From Leucobacter zeae (GTDB lineage Bacteria > Actinomycetota > Actinomycetes > Actinomycetales > Microbacteriaceae): DNA of 55,283 nucleotides. The stretch's first letter is position 1. Every line of letters starts with the position of its first letter. Below, piece after piece: positions 16,817 to 25,645 of this stretch. The notes under the pieces were generated by a model. That model was given only the letters and a program-made list of their open reading frames with translations. It was not told where the DNA came from and did not search any database. The position numbers were made by a program, and so were the translations under genes. Location of the stretch: the NCBI RefSeq assembly GCF_016758175.1, contig NZ_QYAB01000001.1, positions 156,217 to 211,499 on the forward strand, given 5' to 3'.

Positions 16817-17691
16817 GCTACTTCGCGCTCGCGGCCCTCGAGCTGACGCTGCTCGGGCTGCTCTCGGGCCTCGCCGGCACCCTCATCGTGCTGCGGCGCC
16901 GCTCGTTCTTCGCGGTCGCACTCAGCCACGCGACGTTCCCCGGAGGGGTCGTCTTCGCGCTCGCCGGGTGGAACCTCCTGCTCGGCCAGGCAGTGTTCGC
17001 CGGAGTGCTCGTGCTGCTCATGACGCTGCTCTCGCGCGTGCCCGGCCAGGGGCGGCAGGTCGCGAGCGGTGTCGTGCTGTCCTTCGGCTTCGCCCTCGGC
17101 ACGCTGCTCTCGAGCCTGAACCCCGGCCTCGGCGTGCCCGTCGAGGCGCTGCTCGTCGGTTCCCCGCTCTCAGTGACCGCGACCGACGTCGCCGCCACCG
17201 GGGCGGTGCTCGTCGTCGTGCTCGTCGCGCTCGCGGCGAGCGGGCGCAGGATCCTGTTCCACACCTTCGACCCGGTCGGCTTCGCGGCCTCCGGGTTCCG
17301 CGCCTGGCCGGTGGAGCTCGTCGTGACCGGCGTCGTCGCCGCGAGCATCGTCGTCGCGATGCCCGCGGTCGGCGCGATCCTCGGCGTCGCCGTCATCATC
17401 GGCCCCGCTGCTGCGGCGCGCGTGATCGCCCCGCGCCTCGCGTGGATCCCGCCCATCGCGGCCGGGATCGGGGTCTCGGGGGGCCTGATCGGCCTGTGGG
17501 CATCCCGGGAGACCGGGATCGCTGCGGGCGGTTCGGTGGGCCTCGTCATCACCGCAATGTTCTTGCTGGCGCTCGCCGTCCGGGCGATCCTGCCGCGCCG
17601 CGAGGGCGGCGCGGCGCGCGGAGCCGCGGATCCCGCTACGGTGAAGGGACGGAAGACAGCGGAGGTGCGGAATGCAGCAGCCGAGGCGTAA
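16813..17691 (+). CDS. znuB: Zinc ABC transporter permease, second copy
   Basis: The 292-residue ABC-3 family permease has about eight helices and the paralogous motif FFAVALSHATFPGGVVFA. GGAGGGG precedes ATG 16813, which overlaps the previous stop by four bases. The gene runs 20 bases into zur. It is clearly related to, but diverged from, the first permease, consistent with a two-permease transporter. Confidence 0.9.
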   Translation: MSYFALAALELTLLGLLSGLAGTLIVLRRRSFFAVALSHATFPGGVVFALAGWNLLLGQAVFAGVLVLLMTLLSRVPGQGRQVASGVVLSFGFALGTLLSSLNPGLGVPVEALLVGSPLSVTATDVAATGAVLVVVLVALAASGRRILFHTFDPVGFAASGFRAWPVELVVTGVVAASIVVAMPAVGAILGVAVIIGPAAAARVIAPRLAWIPPIAAGIGVSGGLIGLWASRETGIAAGGSVGLVITAMFLLALAVRAILPRREGGAARGAADPATVKGRKTAEVRNAAAEA

Positions 17692-18070
17692 CACCTGGCA
17701 GCGCGAGGCCGTGCGGGCTGCGCTCGTGCAGACCCCGGGATTCGTGAGCGCGCAGCAACTGCACCAGGTGCTGCGCGACGCGGGGACCACGATCGGGCTC
17801 GCGACGGTCTACCGCGCGCTGGCAGGGCTCTCCGAGACCGAGGAGGTCGACTCGCTGCAGTCGCCCGACGGAGAGAACCTCTTCCGTTTCTGCGCGATGC
17901 CGGGTCACCACCACCACCTCATCTGCCGCGCGTGCGGGGACACGCGCGAGCTCTCGGCGACCGTCGTGGAGGAGTGGACACGGCGCGTCGGCGCCGAGCA
18001 CGGGTTCTCGGACATCGAGCACGTCGTCGACCTCTTCGGCATCTGCGAGCGCTGCCGCGCGACGGCGTAG
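17672..18070 (+). CDS. zur: Zinc uptake regulator, Fur family
   Basis: The 132-residue Fur-family repressor starts with a winged helix (TWQREAVRAAL to IGLATVYRALAGL). The metal-binding half has HHHHLICRACGD and a C-terminal CERC, the two CxxC pairs of the structural zinc site. GGAGG lies 8 bases before ATG 17672. The gene is within the zinc operon, overlapping the second permease by 20 bases. It should bind the palindrome at 13834-13848 when zinc is plentiful and so also control its own synthesis. Assignment as Zur rather than Fur rests on operon context. Confidence 0.93.
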   Translation: MQQPRRNTWQREAVRAALVQTPGFVSAQQLHQVLRDAGTTIGLATVYRALAGLSETEEVDSLQSPDGENLFRFCAMPGHHHHLICRACGDTRELSATVVEEWTRRVGAEHGFSDIEHVVDLFGICERCRATA

Positions 18071-18136
18071 CGCGGGATCCGGCATCCGGGCCGGGCTGGG
18101 CCGGGCCTGGTCCCGGAATCACCCGTGCCCACCCGA

Positions 18137-18193
18137 ATCCGCCCGACTTTGTCCGAGTTCAGAGGCTCCGAACTCGGACAAAGTCGGGCGGAT
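18137..18193. terminator. Long perfect hairpin between convergent zur and RND genes
   Basis: A perfect 24-bp stem (18137-18160 with 18170-18193) has the 9-base loop AGAGGCTCC. It lies between two convergent genes and probably stops transcription from both sides, although no T tract follows. Its loop and flanking GTTC/GAAC resemble the hairpin at 50190-50239. Confidence 0.65.
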
Positions 18194-18210
18194 CGTCCCG
18201 CAGCCGGGGA

Positions 18211-21200
18211 TCAGGACGCCGGGAGACCGGGATCCTCAGCGGTGCCGGGGTCCTCTGCGGGATCGGCGTCGCCGCCGGCGCGGAGCTCCCGCTGGGCGAC
18301 GCGGGCCTCGGCTCGCGCCGCTTCCCGCTCGGCCCGGCGCGCGGCCTTCCGATCGCGGCGCTCCGCGCGCTTGACGATCTTCCGCTCCCTGCGCCGCTCG
18401 ACGAGCGTGTAGAGCACCGGCACGAGCACGAGCGTCAGCAGCGTCGACGAGATCAGGCCGCCGATCACCACGATCGCGAGCGGCTTCGAGATGAACACGC
18501 CGCCGCCCGTGAGGCCGAGCGACATCGGGATCAGCGCGAAGATCGTCGCGGCCGCCGTCATGAGGATGGGGCGCAGCCGCAGGCGCGTGCCGTGCTCCAC
18601 CGCCTCGTCGAGGCCGGCCCCGGCCTCCCGCAGCCGGTTCACGAGATCCATGAGCACGATCGCGTTCGTCACGACGATGCCGATCAGCATGAGCAGGCCG
18701 ATGAGCGCGGGGAGCCCCAGGGGCGTGCCCGTGAGGAGGAGCCCCAGGATGGCGCCCGTCGCGGCGAACGGGATCGAGATGAGGAGCACGAGCGGGCCGC
18801 GGAAGTTGCGGAACGTCGCGACCATCACGAGCAGCACGAGCATGATCGCGCCGAGCATCGCGAGCCCGAGCTGGGCGAACGCCTCGTCCTGCTCCGCGCT
18901 CACTCCTCCGAGTTCGAAGCTCACGCCTGAGGGCAGGTCCACCTCGTCGATGGCGCGGTCGATGGCCGCGCTCGCGGCGTCGAGCCGGCCCGGCTCGGGG
19001 GTCACGGTGAGCGCGACCTGGCGCTCGCCGTCGGCCCGGGTGATGGTGGGCGCCGTGAGCTCCTGCTCGATCGTCGCGATGGTCGAGAGCGGCAGCGGCT
19101 TGCCCGTCGCCTCGGCGGCCTGCTTCTGCTCGGCCTCGGCCCGCTGCTGCTCGGCGAGCTGCTCGGCGGATTCGGCCTGCGCCTCGCGCAGCCCTTCGAT
19201 CTGCTGGTCGGCGCCCTCGATGCCCGCCTGCGCGCTCGCGATGGCGCCCTGGATCGCGGCGATCTGCTCGGCGCGCTCCTGCTGGGCGCGCACCGCGGCG
19301 TCCTCCTCCGGGGTCCGGGGCTTCTCGGGCACGATCGGGGCGTTCTGCAGTTCGGCCAGCTGGCGGGTGAGCTCGCCGAGCTGCTGCACGAGCTCCGCGC
19401 GCTGGTTCGCCGCGTCGGCGACCTGCGCGGCGAGGTCGTTGTTCGCCTGGACGCGCGCCTCCTCGGCCTGCGCCTCGGCCTCGTCCTGCAGCTTGTCGCT
19501 CGCGGCCTTCTGCGCGGCGGCGGTCTGCTGCGGGGTGACGGGGAGCAGGATCTCGCCGAGCTTCTCGGCGGTGCGTTCCGAGCCGGGCGTGCGCAGCACG
19601 ATGTCGCGTTCCTGGCCGCCGAGCATCAGCCGCCCCACCGTCTGACCCTCGAGCGCCGCCTGAACGGCGGCGGCGACGGTCGCCCGGTCGAAGCCGAGCT
19701 TCGCGGCCTTCGCCTCGTCGAGCGCGATGCGCATCACGGGCTGCTCCCCCGTGAGCTCGCTCTCGACCGACTTCACCCCGGTCGCATCGCTCAGGCGCTT
19801 CTCGAGCAGGTCGCTCGCCTTGCGGAGCGCCGCGGGGTCGGTGCCGCGGATCTGCAGCGCGATGCCGTCGCCGGCTCCGGCCGTGAAGGCGTCCTGCGTC
19901 GCGAGCTTCACCTCGCCGGCGTCGGGGACCCGCTCCATCGCGCGCTCGATGGCCTCCCCGACCGCGGTCGCGTCGGCTCCGTCATCGAGCTGCACGTCGT
20001 AGGTGATGGCGGGGTCCTCGCCGGTCGCGCCGCCTGGCGCCCCACCGGTCGGGCCCCCGACCGGGATCGACGTCATCACGTCGCGCACGCCGTCCACCTT
20101 CGCGAGCGCGCGCTCGACGGGCTCGGCCGCGGCGATGAGATCCGCGCCCGCGCCCGCATCCGCCGCGTCGTCCGTACCCTGTCCGGAGTCCGCGGGCTTC
20201 TGCGGGGGCGGCGTCTGGGTGAGCTGGATGCTCTCGGCGCCCGAGGAGCCGAGGAAGTCGGTCGGGATGAAGACGCTCATGGCGAGCGTGCCGACGAGGA
20301 TCAGCCCCGACACGATCAGGGTGATGGCCGGGTGCCGGCGCGTCGCGTTGAGCGCCGGCATGATCGCGCGCTGCAGCCGGTCGGGCGCGGAGTGGATCTC
20401 GTCGAGCTCCGAAGGCACATGCTCCGGGTCCTCCGCCTCCGCGTCGGCGGCCGCCGGCTCCGCACCCGAGGCCGGCTTGCCGCGCATGAACCAGTAGGCG
20501 AGCACGGGCACGATGGTCAGCGCCACGAGCAGCGACGCGAGCAGTGCGATCGTGACGGTCACCGCGAAGGGGCGGAAGAGCTGCCCCGCGATGCCCGAGA
20601 CGAACGCGATCGGCAGGAACACGGCGACCGTCGTGAGCGTCGAGGCCGTGATGGCGCCCGCGACCTGGCGCACGGACGCGACGACGCCCGCCGGTTCGAG
20701 CGGCCCGGATCCCCGCCGCCTGCTGATGTTCTCGATGACCACGATCGAGTCGTCGACGACGCGGCCGATCGCGATCGTCAGCGCCCCGAGCGTCAGGATG
20801 TTCAGCGTGTTGTCGCTCCACCAGAGCCCGATCAGCGTGATGAGCAGCGAGAGCGGGATCGACACCGCGGCGATGATGGTGGACCGCCACGACCAGAGGA
20901 AGGCGAGGATGACCAGCACGGCGAAGAGCAGGCCGAGCCCGCCCTCGACGGAGAGGTCGTGGATCGACTGCTCGATGTAGGGCGCCTGGTCGAAGACGGG
21001 CACGAAGTCGGCCTTGAGGCCGGGAGCGAGCCGGTCGAGCTCGGCGTTCACGCCGTGCGAGATCTCGACGACGTTCGCCCCCTGCGCGGGCATGACCTGC
21101 AGCGTGAGCGCCGGCTTGCCGTTCACGCGCGAGAGCGTCTCGGCGGGCACACTTTCGAGCCGCACGTCGGCGAAGTCGGAGATGCGCACCACGTTCGTGC

Positions 21201-21981
21201 CGCCCTCGCTCGTCTGCGTCGCGATGGGCAGGGCCGCGATCTCCTCGAGCGCTGCTTCGGGATCCCCGCCGCTGGACGCGCCGAGCGCGGAGCCGAGCGT
21301 CACCGACAGCGATCCGTCGGCGGACTCGGCCTGGCCGGCGGGCATTGCCGCCCCGTGCGCCTCGAGCACGGGAGCGATGGCGGAGGGCTCGACCTTGAGC
21401 TTCGCGACGTCCTGCTGGCGCAGGTCGATCGCGATCCGCTGCGCCTCGCGCCCCGAGAGCTCGACGCGCTGCACGCCGTTCACGCCCTGCAGCGCGGGGA
21501 CGACGCTCTGCGCGAGCGCGTCGGCGAACTGCGCGCGGTCCCCCGAGGTGCCGGCGCTCAGCACCATGGCCGGCATGTCGTCGGCGCCGCCGGAGAACAC
21601 CTGCACCTCGGTGCCGGCGGGCAGCGTCGGCTTGAGGGCGTCAGCGGTGGCGCGGATCGTCCGCAGCGTGTCCTCGTCGCTCTCGTCGAACGGCCACTCG
21701 ACCATGATCTCGGCGGAACCCGACGTCGTCGTCGAGCTGACCTTCGTGACGCCGGGAACGGAGTCGAGCGCCTGCTCCACCGGCTCGGTGACGGCCTCGG
21801 CCATCTCTTCGGGGGCGAGCCCCTGGGACTGCGCCGAGACGAACGCCATCGGCACGGTCATCGAGGGCATCAGCTCCTGCTTGAGCGCCCCCATCGAGAA
21901 GACGCCGAGCACCGCCACGGCGGCGGTCACGAGTGCGACGATGAGGCGGTTCTTGAGACTGGCGCGCGTGAGGAACGACAT
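18211..21981 (-). CDS. RND-family efflux permease with coiled-coil insertion
   Basis: The 1,256-residue AcrB-like exporter shows the HAE1-type layout: TM1 at about 10-30, a first large extracellular loop, TM2-TM6 with the proton-relay TM4 motif AIGRVVDDSIVVIEN (about 405-418), a second extracellular loop, and TM8-TM12 ending near 1,195. The second loop carries an Ala/Gln/Glu-rich coiled coil of about 145 residues (about 812-957, e.g. AAQKAASDKLQDEAEAQAEE). The C-terminus is a long charged tail. Known relatives expel drugs or lipids using the proton gradient. No separate adaptor gene is present and the organism should lack an outer membrane of the Gram-negative kind, so the coiled coil may act in its place (inference). 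Confidence 0.87.
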   Translation of the reverse strand: MSFLTRASLKNRLIVALVTAAVAVLGVFSMGALKQELMPSMTVPMAFVSAQSQGLAPEEMAEAVTEPVEQALDSVPGVTKVSSTTTSGSAEIMVEWPFDESDEDTLRTIRATADALKPTLPAGTEVQVFSGGADDMPAMVLSAGTSGDRAQFADALAQSVVPALQGVNGVQRVELSGREAQRIAIDLRQQDVAKLKVEPSAIAPVLEAHGAAMPAGQAESADGSLSVTLGSALGASSGGDPEAALEEIAALPIATQTSEGGTNVVRISDFADVRLESVPAETLSRVNGKPALTLQVMPAQGANVVEISHGVNAELDRLAPGLKADFVPVFDQAPYIEQSIHDLSVEGGLGLLFAVLVILAFLWSWRSTIIAAVSIPLSLLITLIGLWWSDNTLNILTLGALTIAIGRVVDDSIVVIENISRRRGSGPLEPAGVVASVRQVAGAITASTLTTVAVFLPIAFVSGIAGQLFRPFAVTVTIALLASLLVALTIVPVLAYWFMRGKPASGAEPAAADAEAEDPEHVPSELDEIHSAPDRLQRAIMPALNATRRHPAITLIVSGLILVGTLAMSVFIPTDFLGSSGAESIQLTQTPPPQKPADSGQGTDDAADAGAGADLIAAAEPVERALAKVDGVRDVMTSIPVGGPTGGAPGGATGEDPAITYDVQLDDGADATAVGEAIERAMERVPDAGEVKLATQDAFTAGAGDGIALQIRGTDPAALRKASDLLEKRLSDATGVKSVESELTGEQPVMRIALDEAKAAKLGFDRATVAAAVQAALEGQTVGRLMLGGQERDIVLRTPGSERTAEKLGEILLPVTPQQTAAAQKAASDKLQDEAEAQAEEARVQANNDLAAQVADAANQRAELVQQLGELTRQLAELQNAPIVPEKPRTPEEDAAVRAQQERAEQIAAIQGAIASAQAGIEGADQQIEGLREAQAESAEQLAEQQRAEAEQKQAAEATGKPLPLSTIATIEQELTAPTITRADGERQVALTVTPEPGRLDAASAAIDRAIDEVDLPSGVSFELGGVSAEQDEAFAQLGLAMLGAIMLVLLVMVATFRNFRGPLVLLISIPFAATGAILGLLLTGTPLGLPALIGLLMLIGIVVTNAIVLMDLVNRLREAGAGLDEAVEHGTRLRLRPILMTAAATIFALIPMSLGLTGGGVFISKPLAIVVIGGLISSTLLTLVLVPVLYTLVERRRERKIVKRAERRDRKAARRAEREAARAEARVAQRELRAGGDADPAEDPGTAEDPGLPAS

Positions 21982-22062
21982 GAGACCCTTCGGCTGGACG
22001 GAGTACCCGTCCAGCCTCTCGAACCCGGTCGTCCGCCGGATCCACCCGTGGTACCGGTGCGG

Positions 22063-22078
22063 TCATCCCATGGGATGA
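22063..22078. promoter_or_regulatory. Perfect 16-bp palindrome upstream of the RND gene
   Basis: TCATCCCATGGGATGA lies about 80 bases before the RND start, in the 140-base gap after the SGNH gene. Its length and symmetry suit a TetR- or MarR-type operator. No such regulator gene is adjacent. Confidence 0.45.
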
Positions 22079-22121
22079 TCCTCGCCGCGGTGAACGCGCG
22101 GCGAGGTGCGGGGAGTCCCGC

Positions 22122-22883
22122 TCAGCGGGGGTCGACCAGCACCCAGTCGGGGTGCTTCGCGGTGCGTCCGTCGCCGCTCGAACGGCCGGTGAGCCGGCGC
22201 CGGATCCACGGCACGACGTGCTCCCGGGTGTAGCGGAGCTGCTCGCCGCGGGTCGGACGCGGCGTCGCCCCCGCATCGACGACCCAGTCCGAGGGGACCT
22301 CGCGGCCCAGTGCCGCGAGCACGTTCGCGGCCACGCGGTGGTGGCCGACCGGCGCGAGGTGCAGCCGGTCGGGCGACCAGTACTGGCGACCCGCGAGCTC
22401 GGCGTCGCTCCAGTTGTCGGCGAAGCGGATTCCGAGCCGCGCGGCGACCCCGGTCGCGGCCGAGACGAGCGCGTCGCCCTTGGCGCGCACGCGCGCGCCG
22501 CCGGGGAGGCCTGCGGTCGGGTTCGCGCCGGCGAGCAGCAGCGGTTCGGCGCCGGCATCGAGAATGCGCCGCAGCGCTCGTTCGGTCTCGGCAATGATCC
22601 AGTCGATGTCGGTGCCCGGGCGCAGCATGTCGTTGCCGCCGCCGTTGAAGGACACGAGGGTCGGGCCGAGGGCCAGGGCGGGCTCGAGCTGCTCGGCCAG
22701 GATGGGGCCGAGCAGTCGGCCGCGGATCGCGAGGTTCGCGTAGGCGACGGGTGCGCCCGCCGCATCGGCGAGCCCCTGCGCCACGAGGTCGGCCCAGCCG
22801 CGGAGCGACCCGTCGGGCATCTCGTCGCCGACGCCCTCGGTGAAGCTGTCGCCGATGGCGACGTAGCGGATGGCCGCGGGCAC
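22122..22883 (-). CDS. SGNH/GDSL-family hydrolase
   Basis: The 253-residue protein shows the four SGNH blocks: GDSFTEG with the nucleophilic Ser near the N-terminus, Gly in NLAIRGR, Asn in NGGGND, and the Asp/His pair in SPDRLHLAPVGH. There is no signal peptide, so it should be cytoplasmic. Such enzymes cleave esters or remove acetyl groups from lipids and sugars; the substrate is unknown. GTG 22883 overlaps the stop of the upstream small gene by one base (TAGTG), pointing to coupled translation. The frame is open further upstream, but that part is antisense shadow over other genes. Confidence 0.87.
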   Translation of the reverse strand: MPAAIRYVAIGDSFTEGVGDEMPDGSLRGWADLVAQGLADAAGAPVAYANLAIRGRLLGPILAEQLEPALALGPTLVSFNGGGNDMLRPGTDIDWIIAETERALRRILDAGAEPLLLAGANPTAGLPGGARVRAKGDALVSAATGVAARLGIRFADNWSDAELAGRQYWSPDRLHLAPVGHHRVAANVLAALGREVPSDWVVDAGATPRPTRGEQLRYTREHVVPWIRRRLTGRSSGDGRTAKHPDWVLVDPR

Positions 22884-23083
22884 TAGGCCGGCGAGAAGCG
22901 GCTGCGCAGTTCGGCCGCCTTGCGCATGTCGCCCTCGATGGCGGCGGTCTCGGTGTCGCTCAGCGACCCGCGCTTCTTGGCCTCGTCGAGGTGCTCGAGG
23001 CCGGCCTGCACCTCGAGGTCCAGCCCGTCGGTGACCAGCTTCTGGATGCTCGCGGGGAGTCGCTGAAAGCTCGATGTATCCAT
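22883..23083 (-). CDS. Small hypothetical protein (66 aa)
   Basis: I do not recognise the family. The 66 residues are charged and predicted helical (LEVQAGLEHLDEAKKRGSLS, then AAIEGDMRKAAELRSRF), with no signal peptide or Cys. It is a cytoplasmic protein encoded directly before, and overlapping, the SGNH hydrolase gene. A TAGCGT -10 sits 6 nt before its ATG, so it is probably the leaderless first gene of a two-gene operon. Confidence 0.72.
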   Translation of the reverse strand: MDTSSFQRLPASIQKLVTDGLDLEVQAGLEHLDEAKKRGSLSDTETAAIEGDMRKAAELRSRFSPA

Positions 23084-23089
23084 GCGAAT

Positions 23090-23095
23090 ACGCTA
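23090..23095 (-). promoter_or_regulatory. -10 element, leaderless type, for the small gene/SGNH operon
   Basis: TAGCGT on the minus strand ends 6 nt before ATG 23083. Confidence 0.45.
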
Positions 23096-23149
23096 CAACG
23101 CCCGGAGCCGTGTTGTCGAAAGTTGGAACGTGGCCAGTTTTCCGGCCGC

Positions 23150-23842
23150 TCAGAAGAGCGTGTTCAGATCCTCCATGCCGCGCATCGTGTCGTAGTCGAG
23201 CACGAGGCAGCGGATGCCGCGGTCCTCGGCCAGCGTGCGTGCCTGCGGCTTGATCTCCTGCGCCGCGAAGACGCCCGTGACGGGGGCGAGCTTGGGGTCG
23301 CGGTTCATGAGTTCGAGGTAGCGCGTGAGCTGTTCCACGCCGTCGATCCCGCCGCGGCGCTTGATCTCGATCGCCACCGAGCCCCCGTCGGCGTCCTTCG
23401 CGAGGATGTCGACGGGGCCGATCGCCGTCATGTACTCGCGGCGCACGAGGGTGTGCCCGTCGCCCACGAGCTCGATCTGCTCGGCCAGCAGCTCCTGCAG
23501 GTGCGCCTCGACGCCGTCCTTGATGAGGCCCGGGTCGACGCCCAGGTCGTGGGACGAGTCGTGGAAGATCTCGAAGATCGACACGACGAGGCGGTCGGAG
23601 GTCTTCTTGTGGGTGACCTCCCACGACGCCGTGACGCCGCCTGCGGCCTCCTCGGCGTCGACCTCCACCTCGGCGAAGGTGCAGGGCGGGCTCATCCAGT
23701 TGAGCGGCTTGTACGAGCCGCCGTCGGAGTGCACGAGGATGCTGCCGTCGTTCTTCAGCATGAGCACCCGCTTGGCTCGCGGGAGGTGGGCCGAGAGCCG
23801 GCCCGCGTAGTTCACGGAGCAGTCTGCAACAACGATTCGCAC
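23150..23842 (-). CDS. nucS: Mismatch-specific endonuclease NucS/EndoMS
   Basis: The 230-residue protein matches NucS over its length: N-terminal [20 protein letters not shown] and LNWMSPPC, then a RecB-like nuclease domain with catalytic residues in GPVDIL (Asp145) and AIEIKRR (Glu159, Lys161). NucS cuts both strands at G-T, G-G and T-T mismatches and gives many actinobacteria mismatch repair in the absence of MutS/MutL. It works with the sliding clamp; the C-terminal tail GMEDLNTLF is the known clamp-binding region. GTG 23842 is chosen since family homology begins there. TAAGCT lies 9 nt upstream. Confidence 0.95.
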   Translation of the reverse strand: MRIVVADCSVNYAGRLSAHLPRAKRVLMLKNDGSILVHSDGGSYKPLNWMSPPCTFAEVEVDAEEAAGGVTASWEVTHKKTSDRLVVSIFEIFHDSSHDLGVDPGLIKDGVEAHLQELLAEQIELVGDGHTLVRREYMTAIGPVDILAKDADGGSVAIEIKRRGGIDGVEQLTRYLELMNRDPKLAPVTGVFAAQEIKPQARTLAEDRGIRCLVLDYDTMRGMEDLNTLF

Positions 23843-23918
23843 TCGCGGTAGCTTACCCGGTGCGGCTGCCCGGCCGATGCGGGCGCTGGTCCTGCGCGAG
23901 CGGCGCACCAGTCGCGCG

Positions 23919-25205
23919 TCAGGACCCGCGCCGCGCCGTCTCTCTGGCCGCGCCCGCGGCGATGCAGACGAACGCCGCGAATCCGGCCAGCGGCCAGAAC
24001 GCCTGGAGCAGCCCGAAGCGCTCGCCGAGGAAGCCGATGAGCATCGGCCCGAGGAGGAAAGCCGTGTAGGCGATCGCCGAGACGGCCGCGACTCCGCGCA
24101 CGGCCGTCTCGGGGTCGTCGGCCGCCGCGGACATGCCGATCGGGAATCCGAAGGCGCAGCCGACGCCCCACAGCACGGCGCCCACGACGCTCGCGCCGTC
24201 GAGCGGGACCAGGATCGTGATCGCGATGCCGAGCACGAGCAGCAGCGCGCCGCCGCGGAGCACGGGCACCCGGCCGAAGCGGGTGAGCAGGACGGAGCCG
24301 GCGAGGCGGGTGAGGGTCATCGCGACGAAGAACGCGCCGAGGCTGAGCGCCGCCGCCTCGTTCGTGAAGCCGCGCCCGTCGGCGAGGGCGAGCGGCAGCC
24401 AGTCGCTGGCGGTGCCCTCGGAGAGGCTCATGCTCATCGCGATGAGTCCGATGACGATGATCCTCGGGTCGCGCCAGGGGGAGTACGGCCGCGACCCGCC
24501 GGGTGCACCTGGGCCTCCCGTCGCGCTCGGGAGGACGACGGGCCCGGTGTGCGTGCCGGCCGCGGGGCGGGGGGCCGGGGCCTCGGCGGGGGCCGGGGCG
24601 TCGCCCGGATCGGCCTCGTGCGGTACGGCCCGCAGCGCGAGGAACATGCCGATCGCGAGCACCGCGAAGACGATGGAGAGGTGGAGGGGGACGGCGACCC
24701 CCGCCGACTCCGCGAGCGCGCCGATGCCCATCGCGCTCACGTTCCCGAGGCTGAAGCCCGCGTGGTAGAGCGGCATCCGGGGCCGGCCGAGCGCGCGTTC
24801 CGCCGACGCGCCGCTCACGTTCATGGCGACGTCGGCCGTGCCGAAGGCGAACCCGAAGACGGCGAGGCAGGCCGCGGCGGGGATCGGTGCCCCGACCCAG
24901 AACAGTGCGGTGGCGGCCGGCATGGCCGCGGCCTGGATCAGGATGCCGATCGCGAGCGCGCGCCGCGGGCCGAGCCGCGACACGGACCGGCCGGCGAGCA
25001 CGAGGCCCGAGAGCGAGCCCAGCGCCAGGGTGAGCCCGATGAGGCTCATCTCGAACGTCGTGGCGCCGAGGTGGTCGCGCACCGCGGGGATCCGGCTCAA
25101 CCAACTGCCGAAGCCCGTTCCCAGCAGGGCGAAGACGATGAGGATCGACGTCGACCAGCGGCTCGCCGCCCGATGTTCGGCCGATGCTGGGTTCGAGGCG
25201 GTCAT
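23919..25205 (-). CDS. MFS transporter
   Basis: This 428-residue major facilitator protein has about 12 membrane helices in two halves, joined by a long Pro/Ala/Gly-rich cytoplasmic loop (about 205-245). The sequence resembles the YbjJ/FucP-like branch ([14 protein letters not shown] near TM1, [10 protein letters not shown] after TM2). No substrate can be named. It has its own promoter, with TAGACT 6 nt before ATG 25205. Confidence 0.87.
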   Translation of the reverse strand: MTASNPASAEHRAASRWSTSILIVFALLGTGFGSWLSRIPAVRDHLGATTFEMSLIGLTLALGSLSGLVLAGRSVSRLGPRRALAIGILIQAAAMPAATALFWVGAPIPAAACLAVFGFAFGTADVAMNVSGASAERALGRPRMPLYHAGFSLGNVSAMGIGALAESAGVAVPLHLSIVFAVLAIGMFLALRAVPHEADPGDAPAPAEAPAPRPAAGTHTGPVVLPSATGGPGAPGGSRPYSPWRDPRIIVIGLIAMSMSLSEGTASDWLPLALADGRGFTNEAAALSLGAFFVAMTLTRLAGSVLLTRFGRVPVLRGGALLLVLGIAITILVPLDGASVVGAVLWGVGCAFGFPIGMSAAADDPETAVRGVAAVSAIAYTAFLLGPMLIGFLGERFGLLQAFWPLAGFAAFVCIAAGAARETARRGS

Positions 25206-25211
25206 CAGTCG

Positions 25212-25217
25212 AGTCTA
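25212..25217 (-). promoter_or_regulatory. -10 element, leaderless type, for the MFS gene
   Basis: TAGACT on the minus strand ends 6 nt before ATG 25205. Confidence 0.5.
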
Positions 25218-25244
25218 GAACGTTCGCGGATGCGGGCCGCCGCC

Positions 25245-25286
25245 GCTTCGCGGTGCGGGCTTCGCGGTGCTGGCTTCGCGGTGCGG
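25245..25286. repeat. 14-bp tandem repeat, three units
   Basis: GCTTCGCGGTGCGG occurs three times in tandem; the middle copy has one change (CTG for CGG). It lies in the 440-base space between divergent MFS and AraC genes. Besides this, the palindrome at 25301 and the two -10 elements, I see nothing in that space. Confidence 0.8.
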
Positions 25287-25300
25287 GCAGGGCGCCGTCC

Positions 25301-25338
25301 CGTGGCCGTCCGGGATCCGCGGATTCCGGACGGCCACG
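25301..25338. repeat. 38-bp near-perfect palindrome
   Basis: The element is self-complementary over its whole 38 bases except one G-T pair, with CCGCGG at its centre and CGTGGCCGTCCGG as outer arm. It could form a hairpin or cruciform. Neither flanking gene ends here, so it is not an obvious terminator. Confidence 0.7.
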
Positions 25339-25633
25339 CACGACTTGCGCGCCGCCGGGGGGTGAAACGGCGCTCCGGGAGGGATTCGGTACCTCCCGGT
25401 ATCTCCGGGCACGACCGACGGGAGCGAACCCTGGCGAGCCTGGAGGGCATCATCGTAGGCGGGCCCGGCAGCGGGCGACGGGGCGGCGCACGCACGTCAG
25501 TGCGAGAAGAAATACCGGGTCAGACGCTGTTCCGGTGAATTCTCCTGCGTCCGGGCGGGGGTCGTGCAGCGCAGAATGGAGCGCGGATTGCTCGGTTTCT
25601 GCGCGGATCGGAACCGAACGCCGCCCATGATGT

Positions 25634-25639
25634 TACTGT
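25634..25639 (+). promoter_or_regulatory. -10 element, leaderless type, for the AraC-family gene
   Basis: TACTGT ends 6 nt before GTG 25646. No Shine-Dalgarno sequence lies before the start, which fits a leaderless message. Confidence 0.55.
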
Positions 25640-25645
25640 GGCGCT

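Noticed and set aside
18491..19645. 384-codon frame on the plus strand within the RND gene
   Set aside because: Ser/Ala/Arg-rich antisense shadow of the RND coding sequence.
22884..23624. N-terminal extension of the SGNH hydrolase to 500 residues
   Set aside because: The extension is antisense or out-of-frame shadow over the small gene and nucS, with Arg-rich composition. Family homology starts at GTG 22883.
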